Shown one piece after another: positions 23,979 to 31,357 of a stretch of 31,357 nucleotides of DNA. The stretch's first letter is position 1. Each line of letters starts with the position of its first letter. This DNA comes from JBDSEG01 sp039920165 (GTDB taxonomy: Bacteria; Pseudomonadota; Gammaproteobacteria; Burkholderiales; Burkholderiaceae_C). The stretch is taken from assembly GCA_039920165.1 (NCBI GenBank), contig JBDSEG010000043.1:1-31357 (forward strand). Reading direction: 5' to 3'. The translations under genes were made by a program, and so were the position numbers. The notes under the pieces are model-generated. The model did no database searches and was not told the origin of the DNA. It worked only from the letters and a program-made list of their open reading frames with translations.

Positions 23979-23998
23979 GCTTCGGTGCAGGCCGAAGC
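23979..23998. promoter_or_regulatory. Inverted repeat upstream of the NIPSNAP operon
   Basis: GCTTCGG and CCGAAGC form a perfect 7-bp inverted repeat separated by six bases, about 60 bases before the NIPSNAP start. It may be an operator or a leader hairpin. The ArsR-type regulator gene in the same operon would be a candidate binder (inference). Confidence 0.3.
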
Positions 23999-24059
23999 AT
24001 CCCGGCGGTCGGCCGATGCACAGTCGGGGTTCCGCTGCCGGCGCTTCGCACCCCTGACC

Positions 24060-24398
24060 ATGACCGTAACCTGTTTCATCCGCTACCAGATCGACCCGTT
24101 CCAGCGTGCTGCCTTCGCCGAATATGCGCAGGCCTGGGGCCGCATCCCTCCGCGCTGCGGCGGCAATCCGATCGGCCATTTCCTGCCGCACGAGGGCAGC
24201 AACGATATAGCCTGGGGCCTGATCGGCTTCGACAGCCTCGCCGCGTACGAACGCTATCGGGCCGCGCAGAAAGGCGACGCCGAAGGGCGCGCCAATTCCG
24301 AGCGCGCGCGCTCGCGCCGCTTGATCCTGCGCGAGGAGCGCAGCTGGCTCGAAGGCGTGGACGGCACGCTGAATCGCACGCCCGAGGTGGCACCGTGA
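24060..24398 (+). CDS. NIPSNAP family protein
   Basis: A 112-residue cytoplasmic protein of the NIPSNAP family, which has the dimeric alpha-beta barrel fold. It begins MTVTCFIRYQIDPFQ and contains RIPPRCGGNPIGHFLPHEG, WGLIGFDSLAAYERYR and RRLILREERSWLEGVDG, all characteristic. The biochemical role in bacteria is unknown. The upstream part of the frame is not conserved, so the ATG at 24060 is preferred although no clear ribosome-binding site precedes it. Its stop overlaps the GTG start of the next gene (GTGA, 24395-24398), marking an operon of two related-fold small proteins and a regulator. Confidence 0.88.
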   Translation: MTVTCFIRYQIDPFQRAAFAEYAQAWGRIPPRCGGNPIGHFLPHEGSNDIAWGLIGFDSLAAYERYRAAQKGDAEGRANSERARSRRLILREERSWLEGVDGTLNRTPEVAP

Positions 24399-24739
24399 TT
24401 GCCGTCATCTTCGAACTCGAACCGCATGCGCAGACCGCGGCGCGCTATTTCAAACTCGCGGCGGGTCTGCGCGCCGCGCTCGAAGGTATCGACGGCTTCA
24501 TCTCGGTCGAGCGCTTCGAAAGCCTGAGCCGTCCCGGGCGCTATCTGTCGCTCAGCTTCTGGCGCGACGAGGAAGCGGTGCGCCGCTGGCGCTGCCACGA
24601 CCCGCACCGCAGCGCGCAGCAGGAAGGCCGCAGCACCGTTCTCGCCGGCTACCGGTTGCGCGTCGCGAGCGTCGTTCGCGACTACGGCCTGCTCGATCGC
24701 GACGAGGCGCCGGCCGACTCGCGCGAAACCCTGCGCTGA
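24395..24739 (+). CDS. Antibiotic biosynthesis monooxygenase (ABM) domain protein
   Basis: A 114-residue protein of the ABM dimeric alpha-beta barrel family: MIAVIFELEPHAQTAARYF, then LRAALEGIDGFISVERFES, RYLSLSFWRDEEAVRRWR, and a closing strand YRLRVASVVRDYGLLDR. Family members include small monooxygenases and haem-degrading enzymes, but many have no known activity; the function here is open. It starts with GTG inside the NIPSNAP stop and is followed five bases later by the regulator gene, so all three are co-transcribed. Confidence 0.87.
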   Translation: MIAVIFELEPHAQTAARYFKLAAGLRAALEGIDGFISVERFESLSRPGRYLSLSFWRDEEAVRRWRCHDPHRSAQQEGRSTVLAGYRLRVASVVRDYGLLDRDEAPADSRETLR

Positions 24740-24744
24740 AACGT

Positions 24745-25447
24745 ATGTCGAGCCCGCACGAATCGCGCCTGGCGCGCGTCGCCGCGATGGTCGCCGACCC
24801 GGCGCGCTCGCGCATGCTGGCCTATCTGCTGTCGGGCGAATTCGCGAGCGCGGGCGAGCTGGCCAAAGCCGCGTCGGTGACGCCGGCCACCGCGAGCGGG
24901 CACCTGGCCAAGCTCGTCGACGCGCGCTTTCTCGTCTGCGATCCGCGCGGGCGGCACTGCTATTTCCGCCTTGCCGATGCGCAGGTCGCGCATGCCCTGG
25001 AGGCGCTGGCGCTGATGGCAGAACGCGATGTGCACGACGAGGCCTGGTCGCGTCCCGAACGCCAGGGCCTGCGCGATGCCCGCTGTTGCTACGGGCACCT
25101 GGCCGGTCCCCTGGGCGTGCAGTTGTTCGATGCGCTGCAGTCGAACGATCGCTTGCGCGTCGGGCCCGGCGGATTCGAGCTGACCGCTGCCGGACGCGCT
25201 CGCCGGCCTCGGCCTGCATCCTGCAGCGCCGGCGGCGCGGCGCCGCTGCGCTTATGCCTGCCTCCACGGGTCCGAGCGCCGCGACCATCTCGCAGGGTGG
25301 CTCGTCGACGAGATCCTTGGCCACTTCTTCGAACGCGGCTGGATGCGGCGCGACAGCGGCCGCGCGGTCGAGGTCACGCTCGAAGGTCGGCGCGAATTGA
25401 TTCCCGCGCTCGAAGCCGCGACGCGGTCCGCCCAGCCGAACCGCTGA
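24745..25447 (+). pseudogene. ArsR-family transcriptional regulator, frameshifted
   Basis: The N-terminal part (frame of 24745) is a clear winged-helix ArsR domain: SRLARVAAMVADPARSRMLAYL, ELAKAASVTPATASGHLAKL, and LVCDPRGRHCYFRLAD. Near residue 152 (about 25195-25201, in GACGCGCTCGCC) homology leaves this frame and continues in the +1 frame as LAGLGLHPAAPARRR-like sequence, ERRDHLAGWLVDEILGHFF, ERGWMRRDSGRAVEVTLEG, ending PALEAATRSAQPNR and TGA at 25447. One extra base or two missing bases explain it. In the original frame translation would run on for hundreds of residues antisense to the CoA-transferase gene. Either the gene is a pseudogene or the sequence has an error in a GC repeat. Joined, it would be about 233 residues. 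Confidence 0.85.
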
Positions 25448-25479
25448 GCGCGGCGGGTGGCCTCGCGTGCCTGTGTCGG

Positions 25480-26697
25480 CTATCCCACCACCCCCTTTCC
25501 GCGCAACGCCGCGATCTCGGCCGCCGACAGCCCCAGCTCGCCGAGCACCGCGTCGCTGTCGTCGCCAAGGTGCGGCGCCGACGTGCGGACCGTGCCCGGG
25601 GTGGCCGACAGCTTGGGGACGATGCCGGGCACCTCGATCTCGTCGCCGTCGCGCGTGCGCTGGCGCAGGATCATGTTGCGCGCGCGGTAATGCGGGTCTT
25701 CGCAGATGTCCTTGGCGGTATAGACCTTGCCGGCCGGCACCCGCGCGGCCCCGAGCGTGACCAGCACGTGGGCGAGCGGGCGGGTCCGGGTCCAGGCCTC
25801 GATCGCGGTATCGATCTCCGTCACGCGCGCCACGCGGCCGGCGTTGCTGCCCAGGTCCGGCGCGCCGCCGAGGTCGGCGCGGCCGATCGCCTGCATCAGC
25901 CGCTTGAAGATGCTGTCGCCGTTGCCCGCGATCAGCACGTAGCCGTCGGCGCAGCGATACGCATTCGACGGCGCGATTCCGGGCAGCGCGCTGCCGGCGG
26001 CGTCGCGCACCGCGCCGAATGCGCTGTATTCGGGGACCAGGCTTTCCATCACGTTGAACACCGCCTCGTGCAGCGCCACGTCGATCACCTGCCCGGCGCC
26101 GCCGTTGACCTTGCGGTGGTGCAGCGCGGTCAGCACGCCGATCGTGCCGTGCAGTGCGGCCAGCGTATCGCCGATCGATACGCCCACGCGGACCGGAACG
26201 CGGCCCGGCTCGCCCGTGAGATGGCGCAGCCCGCCCATCGCCTCGCCGATCGCGCCGAACCCCGGCAGGTCGCGGTACGGGCCGGTCTGGCCGTAGCCCG
26301 AGATGCGCAGCATCACGAGGCCGGGGTTGAGCGCGTGCAGCGCGTCCCAGGAGAGGCCCCAGCCTTCGAGCGTGCCGGGGCGAAAATTCTCGATCAGTAC
26401 ATCGGCCTGCGCGATGAGGCGGCGCGCGATGTCCTGGCCTTCGCTGCTACGCAGGTCGAGTGCGATCGAACGCTTGTTGCGCGACGATACCTGCCACCAC
26501 ACCGACGTGCCGTCTTTAAGCAGTCGCCACGTGCGCAGCGGGTCGCCGCCGCCCGGCGCCTCGATCTTGATCACGTCGGCGCCGAACTCGCCCAGCGTCT
26601 TGCCGGCGAACGGGCCGGCGATCAGCTGGCCCATCTCGATCACCCGAATGCCGGCGAGCGCGCCGGGCGTGGAAGGTGGGTCGCCGCGCTGCGCCAT
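25480..26697 (-). CDS. CaiB/BaiF family CoA transferase (class III)
   Basis: A 405-residue class III CoA-transferase that moves CoA between carboxylic acids. Typical parts are LAGIRVIEMGQLIAGPFAGK (14-33), FGADVIKIEAPGGGDPLR (38-55), KRSIALDLRSSEGQDI (75-90), LIENFRPGTLEGWGL (101-115) and SGYGQTGPYRDLPGF. D177 in GVSIGDTLAAL corresponds to the catalytic Asp of formyl-CoA transferase. The substrate is unknown. It lies two bases behind selO and is probably translated from the same mRNA; on the other side it converges with the ArsR pseudogene, 32 bases apart. Confidence 0.92.
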   Translation of the reverse strand: MAQRGDPPSTPGALAGIRVIEMGQLIAGPFAGKTLGEFGADVIKIEAPGGGDPLRTWRLLKDGTSVWWQVSSRNKRSIALDLRSSEGQDIARRLIAQADVLIENFRPGTLEGWGLSWDALHALNPGLVMLRISGYGQTGPYRDLPGFGAIGEAMGGLRHLTGEPGRVPVRVGVSIGDTLAALHGTIGVLTALHHRKVNGGAGQVIDVALHEAVFNVMESLVPEYSAFGAVRDAAGSALPGIAPSNAYRCADGYVLIAGNGDSIFKRLMQAIGRADLGGAPDLGSNAGRVARVTEIDTAIEAWTRTRPLAHVLVTLGAARVPAGKVYTAKDICEDPHYRARNMILRQRTRDGDEIEVPGIVPKLSATPGTVRTSAPHLGDDSDAVLGELGLSAAEIAALRGKGVVG

Positions 26698-26699
26698 GT

Positions 26700-28196
26700 T
26701 CAGGTCCCGCAGAAGGTCTGATAGGCCGCGGTCACCGCGGCCGGTGCCGGCTCGGCGTAGCGTGCGTTCCGGGCGCTCTCATCGAAGGGGTGGCGCAGCG
26801 CGGCGAGCAGGCGATCGAAGGGGCCGATATCGTCGTCGGCCGAGGCCGCGGCAAGCGCTTCCTCGACCCGGTGGTTGCGCGCGATCAGCCACGGGTTGAC
26901 GCGGCGCATGCGTTCGGCGCGGGCTGCATCGGTGCTGCCCGCAGCCTCGCGTGCGCAGCGCTCGCGCCAGCGCTCCAGCCATGCATCGGGCGCGCCGGCA
27001 TCGGCGAAGAGCGCGCGCAAGGGCGCGTCGTCGCCGGCCGCCGCATCGGCGAGGCGCCGCCACGCGAGCGTGAAGTCGACCTGCGCGGCGTGCAGCACCG
27101 CGAGCCAGTCCTCGGCGAGCCGGGCATCGTCGGCGTCGTCGTGTTCGTCGCAGGGTTGCAGCCCCAGCTTCGCGCGCTGACCGCCGAGCAGGTGGCGGCG
27201 ATAGATCGCTGGAAAGGCTTCGATGACGCGGGTGGCCTGCGCCACGGCCTGCTCGGCATCGTCGTCGAGCAGCGGCAGCAGCGTCTCGGCGAAGCGGGCG
27301 AGGTTCCACTGCGCGATCGTCGGCTGGTTGCCGAAGGCGTAGCGGCCTTGCGAGTCGATCGAACTGAAGACCGCATTCGGGTCGTAGGCTTCGAGAAAGG
27401 CGCACGGGCCGTAGTCGATCGTCTCGCCCGAGATCGTCATGTTGTCCGTATTCATCACGCCGTGGATGAATCCCACGTTCATCCATTGCGCAATGAGCCT
27501 GGCCTGGCGCTCGACCACGCGCTCGAGCAGGCCGAGAAAGCGCTGCGGCGCGCCGACCAGATCGGCATCGTGGCGCGCGATCGTGTACTCGGCGAGCAGC
27601 CGCACCCGATCCACATCGCCGCGCGCCGCGAAGAACTGGAACGTGCCGACCCGGATGTGGCTCGCCGCCACACGCGTCAGCACCGCGCCCGGCAGCATCG
27701 TCTCGCGCCGCACGGGTTCACCCGTGGCCACGACCGCGAGCGCGCGTGTGGTCGGGATGCCGAGCGCATGCATCGCCTCGCCGATCAGTGCCTCGCGCAG
27801 CATCGGGCCCACCGCCGCCTTGCCGTCGCCGCCGCGCGAGAACGGCGTGCGGCCCGAGCCTTTCAGCGCGATGTCGCGGCGTTGGCCGGCGCGGTCGATC
27901 ACCTCGCCGAGCAGCAGCGCGCGGCCGTCGCCGAGCTGCGGCGAGAAATTGCCGAACTGGTGGCCAGCGTAGGCTTGGGCGACGGGCTGCGCGTCTTCCG
28001 GCAGCGTGTGGCCGACGACGATGGCGGCGCCTGCGTCACCGGACAGCGCCGCGGCTTCAAGGCCGAGTTCTTCTGCGAGCGGCGGGTTGAAGAAGAGCGA
28101 TCTGGGCGACGGCGCGCGTTCGGGGCGCCACGGCACCGAGAAGCCTTGGAGCTCACGCGCGTAGGAATGGTCGAGATTCAGTGGGGCGGCGGGCAT
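26700..28196 (-). CDS. selO: Protein adenylyltransferase SelO
   Basis: SelO is a pseudokinase-fold enzyme that transfers AMP from ATP to Ser/Thr/Tyr of target proteins and is linked to redox homeostasis. The 498-residue product carries AYAGHQFGNFSPQLGDGRA, LKGSGRTPFSRGGDGKAAVG, the following LREALIGEAMHALGIPTTRA, HIRVGTFQFFAARG, and the catalytic region HGVMNTDNMTISGETIDYGP with N252 and D261. As in most bacterial members no selenocysteine is needed; the C-terminus ends AYQTFCGT, retaining a Cys near the end. The ATG at 28196 begins the family's N-terminus (LNLDHSYARELQGF). It is the first gene of a pair with the CoA transferase. Confidence 0.95.
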   Translation of the reverse strand: MPAAPLNLDHSYARELQGFSVPWRPERAPSPRSLFFNPPLAEELGLEAAALSGDAGAAIVVGHTLPEDAQPVAQAYAGHQFGNFSPQLGDGRALLLGEVIDRAGQRRDIALKGSGRTPFSRGGDGKAAVGPMLREALIGEAMHALGIPTTRALAVVATGEPVRRETMLPGAVLTRVAASHIRVGTFQFFAARGDVDRVRLLAEYTIARHDADLVGAPQRFLGLLERVVERQARLIAQWMNVGFIHGVMNTDNMTISGETIDYGPCAFLEAYDPNAVFSSIDSQGRYAFGNQPTIAQWNLARFAETLLPLLDDDAEQAVAQATRVIEAFPAIYRRHLLGGQRAKLGLQPCDEHDDADDARLAEDWLAVLHAAQVDFTLAWRRLADAAAGDDAPLRALFADAGAPDAWLERWRERCAREAAGSTDAARAERMRRVNPWLIARNHRVEEALAAASADDDIGPFDRLLAALRHPFDESARNARYAEPAPAAVTAAYQTFCGT

Positions 28197-28300
28197 GGTG
28201 TCGACGAAGCGTGATATCTCCCGAGTTTGATCTGCCCTGCGAGTCGACTGTCGAAGCCGGGCAAAGACCGAGTCGGTTGGGCCCGCAGCCCTGCACGCGG

Positions 28301-28684
28301 CTAGTCGCGTGGCGGGTAGCCCGGGCGAAGGCGCACCTTGCTCGCCACCCCCGAGGCGTCGAACAGCACCACCAGTTCGGTGGCGCCGCGGATCGTCTTG
28401 TCGGCGCCGACCCATCGATAGGCCCAGACTTCGTTGCCGCTGTCGAAGGCGACGACGATCGCCTTGCCGAGCGTGGCCGCGATATCGGCCTTGGTGCTCT
28501 TGCCGATGGCGATCGTCTCCATGGCGGACTGTGGCGCGAGGGCTTCGCCGGTCGGCGTGCGCGCCGATCCCGGGCCTTGCGGCGACGGGTCGTATGTGCC
28601 GCTGCCGGTGCCAGCGCAGCCCGACAACCAAAGGAACACCATGAAGGCGATGCAACGGGCGGTGATCGCCGGCGCGACGCTCAT
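28301..28684 (-). CDS. Small putative lipoprotein, BamE/SmpA-like
   Basis: A 127-residue product with a lipoprotein signal (FMVFLWLSGC, lipobox LSGC with C23), then a disordered Gly/Pro/Ser stretch and a small domain: ETIAIGKSTKADIAATLGKA, EVWAYRWVGAD, TELVVLFDASGVASKVRL. The pattern of a helix followed by strands with a final YR/VRL resembles the BamE/SmpA-OmlA fold, though weakly. It is likely anchored in the outer membrane. Its ATG overlaps the stop of the upstream gene (ATGA on the minus strand), so the two exported proteins are made together. Confidence 0.78.
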   Translation of the reverse strand: MSVAPAITARCIAFMVFLWLSGCAGTGSGTYDPSPQGPGSARTPTGEALAPQSAMETIAIGKSTKADIAATLGKAIVVAFDSGNEVWAYRWVGADKTIRGATELVVLFDASGVASKVRLRPGYPPRD

Positions 28685-29523
28685 GGGCGGTCGTCCATAT
28701 ATTCAAACTCGACCCGCGCGTCGTTCGACCAACTGCGGTCGCCGAGCGGCAGAAAGTAGGTGCGATCGACCAGCATTTCGCAATCGCAATAGGGCAGGTC
28801 GCCGTTGAGATCCGGGTCGTCGCTGGCCATGGCATACAGTTGGTCCAGGGGCAGAGATTCGCGCCGCGCGCCGTCCACCAGCGTCACGCTGAACAGGGGA
28901 CGTTCGGCGAAATACAGATACCGGGCATTCTTGCGGTCGCAGTAGCCTTGGGTGTCGGTGAACAGGTTTGCGATGCGGCCGATGAGCGGCTTGGTGTTCG
29001 ACACCAGTTCGGCTTCCATGCCAACCTGGCATTCGAGGCGCAGGTCGCCGAGCCGCCGACTGTTCGCAGGCAGGCCGGGTGTGCGGATCTCGGTTCGCCA
29101 CGTCATGCTAAGCCGCTTGCGATTGGGCGAGACGACGGCATCTTCCTGCAGTGCTGTCGCGTCTCGCTCCAGCACGAAGGTGTGATCCGGGGCGATCGGC
29201 ACTTCATGCGAGAACGTGGAACCGATGACCTCGAGCGAAATGCGATCCATGTCCGTGCCGGGCTTGCGCGGCAGCAGCCTGAAGCGCAGTGACGCATCTG
29301 GCGCCGCCGTTGCCCGCAAGCGTTCGAACAGGTCCATTCCCTGGACCATTTTTCTAAGCGACTTTTCGACCGGGTCGCGTGCCACAGCCGTGACGGTTAC
29401 CGGCGGCAGCACGGTCCGAGGCTTTTCCTGAGCGGACACGGCAGTGCACGCGGCAAGAGCCGAGATCTGCATCGCCCAGCGCAGTCTGCGCGAAGGGAAA
29501 CAGAGGCCGGTGAACCTGCCCAT
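28681..29523 (-). CDS. Exported protein of unknown function
   Basis: A 280-residue protein with a signal peptide (RRLRWAMQISALAACTAVSA, cleavage near residue 31). The mature part begins QEKPRTVLPPVTVTAVARDPVEKS-like and continues with KMVQGMDLFERL, a beta-rich middle, and cysteines in RLECQVGM, GYCDRKN and PYCDCEM that could form disulfides in the periplasm. I do not recognise a family with a known role, and see no transmembrane or enzymatic motif. The start is uncertain: an internal ATG at residue 18 would still give a signal peptide. It is coupled to the downstream lipoprotein gene by a four-base overlap. Confidence 0.72.
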   Translation of the reverse strand: MGRFTGLCFPSRRLRWAMQISALAACTAVSAQEKPRTVLPPVTVTAVARDPVEKSLRKMVQGMDLFERLRATAAPDASLRFRLLPRKPGTDMDRISLEVIGSTFSHEVPIAPDHTFVLERDATALQEDAVVSPNRKRLSMTWRTEIRTPGLPANSRRLGDLRLECQVGMEAELVSNTKPLIGRIANLFTDTQGYCDRKNARYLYFAERPLFSVTLVDGARRESLPLDQLYAMASDDPDLNGDLPYCDCEMLVDRTYFLPLGDRSWSNDARVEFEYMDDRP

Positions 29524-29564
29524 TCGTGGACTGGCCGCGAGCCTGGCTGCGCAGGCGAGAGGGG

Positions 29565-29789
29565 TCAGCGCTTGTTCTTGTCGACCTCGTTGCCGATCAA
29601 GCCACCGACGGCGGCGCCGCCGACCGTGCCGATGGGGCTGCCGCCGGTCAGCACCGCGCCGGCCACGGCGCCGACGCCAGCGCCGGTGGCAATGCTGGCG
29701 TCACGGCTGGACATGCCGGCGCAGCCGCTCAGGCCCACGAACGCGACAACCGCCAGGGTGCTTGCAGCAAAAGATTTGATCGTATTCAT
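29565..29789 (-). CDS. Glycine-zipper lipoprotein, OsmB-like
   Basis: A 74-residue lipoprotein: signal MNTIKSFAASTLAVVAFVGL with lipobox LSGC (C23), followed by a glycine-zipper segment (ATGAGVGAVAGAVLTGG, then GTVGGAAVGGLIGNEVDKN). Such small proteins (OsmB/Rick_17kDa type) are stress-induced outer-membrane lipoproteins of unclear function. AAGG lies about eight bases upstream of the ATG. It ends 41 bases before the exported-protein gene on the same strand. Confidence 0.87.
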   Translation of the reverse strand: MNTIKSFAASTLAVVAFVGLSGCAGMSSRDASIATGAGVGAVAGAVLTGGSPIGTVGGAAVGGLIGNEVDKNKR

Positions 29790-30155
29790 GGGGTACCTTT
29801 ACAGACGGTGTTGAGGAGCGGCCGGCGCTGCCGAGCAGCAGACGACTGTCCAGTAAGCTTACGAGCGCCAGCACGCAGCGCTGTGGGTGCGCAGCGCCAG
29901 ACGGTGTAGGAGGAGGCGAGAACCCGACGGCCAGTCGGAGAATGCCATCGGCAGGAACGACCCTCTTGAACACTCGAGCGTGGGTACGATGGCTGCGATG
30001 TCCGGCGCCTTCATGTGCGCGTCGAGCGCCGCGTGCAGTCTGTCCAGCGCTCGTCAGTCAGGAGGGGCCCGGTTGCTTGTCCCCCATCAGCGTGTACTCG
30101 TGGCGGCCGGACAGCGGAAGCAACACGAGTCGCCAACAACGACTTCTTGCTCAAA
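29790..30155. other. 366-base stretch without a convincing gene
   Basis: No frame on either strand shows a recognisable protein. It must contain the promoter of the OsmB-like gene and the end of the transcript from 30156. An imperfect long inverted repeat is present on the distal side: GTTGCTT (30072-30078) pairs with AAGCAAC (30118-30124), extended inward by TGTCC/GGACA. A weak hairpin (AGTCG/CGACT, about 30128-30145) follows the stop of the 30156 gene without a T-run. Confidence 0.5.
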
Positions 30156-30626
30156 TTACGCGGCAGCCACGTATTCGATCGCCCCGGTATCCCCATCAAG
30201 GATCATGTCGTACGGAAACCAGTACACGTACTCGTCACCGTAGTCGTCGTAGTAGCTGTAACCGATGTAGGTCGTGCCCAGGTAGGTACCCTGAACCTTG
30301 ATATACGAGGCGTATTGGAACCCGCTCTCGGCCTGCGCCATCTTCTTGCTTGTCTTGTACTTCGTGATCGGCAAGTCGCCTTTCTTCTCATGCTTGACGT
30401 GCATGCCGGCGATCTTTCCGCCGTCCGTTACGTCGAGGGAGACGGTGTTCGGTCCCTTCTTGTCAATGACGTGCTTGCCCTTGATCTTGCGGTTACCGCC
30501 GAGCAGCTTCGAACCATCGTGATGGTGGTGCGCCTTGCCCTTGCCCTTGGCGACGGCTGACCCGGAAATTCCAAACGCACCCGACAAGGCGAGTCCGATG
30601 GCGAAGTGGCGACGTGCTTGATTCAT
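30156..30626 (-). CDS. Exported His/Lys-rich protein, possible Tat substrate
   Basis: A 156-residue protein whose N-terminus (NQARRHFAIGLALSGAFG) has a twin-arginine-like RRHF before a hydrophobic stretch, with likely cleavage after SGSAVA (about residue 26). The mature part starts KGKGKAHHHHDGSK, a His/Lys cluster that might bind metal, and ends in a Tyr/Asp-rich region (IGYSYYDDYGDEYVYWFPYDM). I recognise no family. AGGAG lies eight bases before the ATG. It follows the Ig-like gene by 36 bases and is probably co-transcribed with it. Codon use is less GC-rich than in the window's core genes. Confidence 0.72.
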   Translation of the reverse strand: MNQARRHFAIGLALSGAFGISGSAVAKGKGKAHHHHDGSKLLGGNRKIKGKHVIDKKGPNTVSLDVTDGGKIAGMHVKHEKKGDLPITKYKTSKKMAQAESGFQYASYIKVQGTYLGTTYIGYSYYDDYGDEYVYWFPYDMILDGDTGAIEYVAAA

Positions 30627-30662
30627 GGTGGTGTCTCCTGTGCGATGGGTGAATAAATGAAC

Positions 30663-31357
30663 TCAGCTTTGGCGCTGGAACAGCACCAGCTTCGCGTCGT
30701 TTTTGACATTGGCTTTGCTCGCCGACATGTCAATCTCGTACCGAGTGCCGGGAATCGGGAACCGCGGACTGAACGTGAATGAAAAGCGTCCGGTCGAATC
30801 GGCTTGGACCGTCTCCGACAGCACCTGTTGCTTGCCGATCACTGCTCCGCCAAGCGGCGCCGAGGCCTCAACGGAAACTGCCACGGTGGCGAATGGGGCG
30901 GTTCGTCCTTGGATCACGGTCGACGCTCCTTGCACCGTTCCGTTGTTGCTGTGGTTAATGACCTGTAGAGGCAGATTGACGGGCACCACGCCTGCAACAT
31001 CGAAGCTCCAGTCCTTGCGCATCGTGTTCCCAGCGCGATCCCTGGCCGTCACATCCACCGTATAGCGCCCCGGTGGCAAATTGCCTTGAAAGCGAAACGA
31101 ATTCGCGTTGATCTGGGCTTCTGGGGTGATGTTGCGACCTGAGAGACCGATGCGCACGCTGGAGGGATCGACACCGCTGCCACCGCGGTCGTCGAAGTTT
31201 CCAGCGATCTGCACGTTGGCACCTCCGGACACCACTTCGTCGGGACGAGGAAGCAGGTTGGTCAGAGTCGGCGTCCGGTTGTCTGCAACCGGCGCGGTGC
31301 CTGTCAACGTGATGTTGGCAGTGATGGCACGCTCGCCCATACGTAGTGTGGCAACGA
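30663..31357 (-). CDS. Exported Ig-like-domain protein, C-terminal part (5' end outside window)
   Basis: The frame is open from the window edge (VATLRMGERAITANITLTG) to the stop at 30663; the first ATG in the window at 31340 is probably internal. Two beta-sandwich units are visible: one from about NRTPTLTNLLPRPDEVV through SGVDPSSVRIGLSGRNIT to RYTVDVTARDRAGNTMRKDW, and a second from PLQVINHSNNGTVQGAS to FSPRFPIPGTRYEIDMSASK. The style is that of bacterial Ig-like repeats found in surface or secreted proteins. RMGERAITANI may be the end of an N-terminal domain such as the copper-amine-oxidase-N-like module (tentative). No catalytic motif is seen in the visible part. Confidence 0.75.
   Translation of the reverse strand, partial: VATLRMGERAITANITLTGTAPVADNRTPTLTNLLPRPDEVVSGGANVQIAGNFDDRGGSGVDPSSVRIGLSGRNITPEAQINANSFRFQGNLPPGRYTVDVTARDRAGNTMRKDWSFDVAGVVPVNLPLQVINHSNNGTVQGASTVIQGRTAPFATVAVSVEASAPLGGAVIGKQQVLSETVQADSTGRFSFTFSPRFPIPGTRYEIDMSASKANVKNDAKLVLFQRQS

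Noticed and set aside
25448..26721. Continuation of the ArsR frame to 26721 as a very long protein
   Set aside because: Beyond the frameshift the frame is antisense to the CoA-transferase gene and does not resemble a protein.

Overview
The window looks like chromosomal core plus some accessory DNA of a high-GC (about two-thirds G+C) betaproteobacterium, most likely of the order Burkholderiales. This placement is an inference from the RecA sequence type, the gene order recA-recX-DUF2889-sucC-sucD, and a KefB-type antiporter divergent from kdsD-kdsC-lptC. No rRNA, tRNA, CRISPR array, insertion sequence or phage gene was recognised.

Left part (1-5323): the 3' end of recA, recX, a DUF2889 gene coupled to sucC, then sucD and a TerC-like membrane protein fused to a universal stress domain. 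Next (5351-9886) comes a signalling block, all on the + strand: a membrane-anchored Ser/Thr kinase, a PP2C phosphatase, a double-FHA protein, a metallo-beta-lactamase-fold cyclic nucleotide phosphodiesterase, and a stand-alone cyclic-nucleotide-binding protein. Together these look like a writer, eraser and reader of phospho-threonine next to a degrader and reader of a cyclic nucleotide.

Centre (9901-18930): a KefB-like antiporter (-) faces away from an LPS cassette kdsD-kdsC-lptC whose last member is coupled to a short-chain dehydrogenase, where lptA would normally be expected. Then follow a glycine-rich RRM protein (-) with its own terminator, a vitamin-B12-binding-like protein without a signal peptide, a MarC-family membrane protein and a GMC oxidoreductase coupled to it.

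Right part (18931-31357): an ECF-type sigma factor (-) divergent from an OmpR/EnvZ-type two-component system; a possible structured RNA with an intrinsic terminator; a glutathione transferase divergent from a phosphoglycolate-phosphatase-like HAD enzyme; a tiny secreted Lys/Ala-rich protein; a NIPSNAP-ABM-ArsR operon whose regulator is frameshifted; a SelO-CoA transferase pair (-); and a run of minus-strand genes for exported proteins (two putative lipoproteins, an unknown secreted protein, a His/Lys-rich secreted protein, and the end of an Ig-like-domain protein). The last 1.2 kb is visibly poorer in G+C than the rest.

Starts were chosen by family alignment from memory, ribosome-binding sites and gene overlaps. 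Many long antisense reading frames in this high-GC DNA were judged to be shadows.
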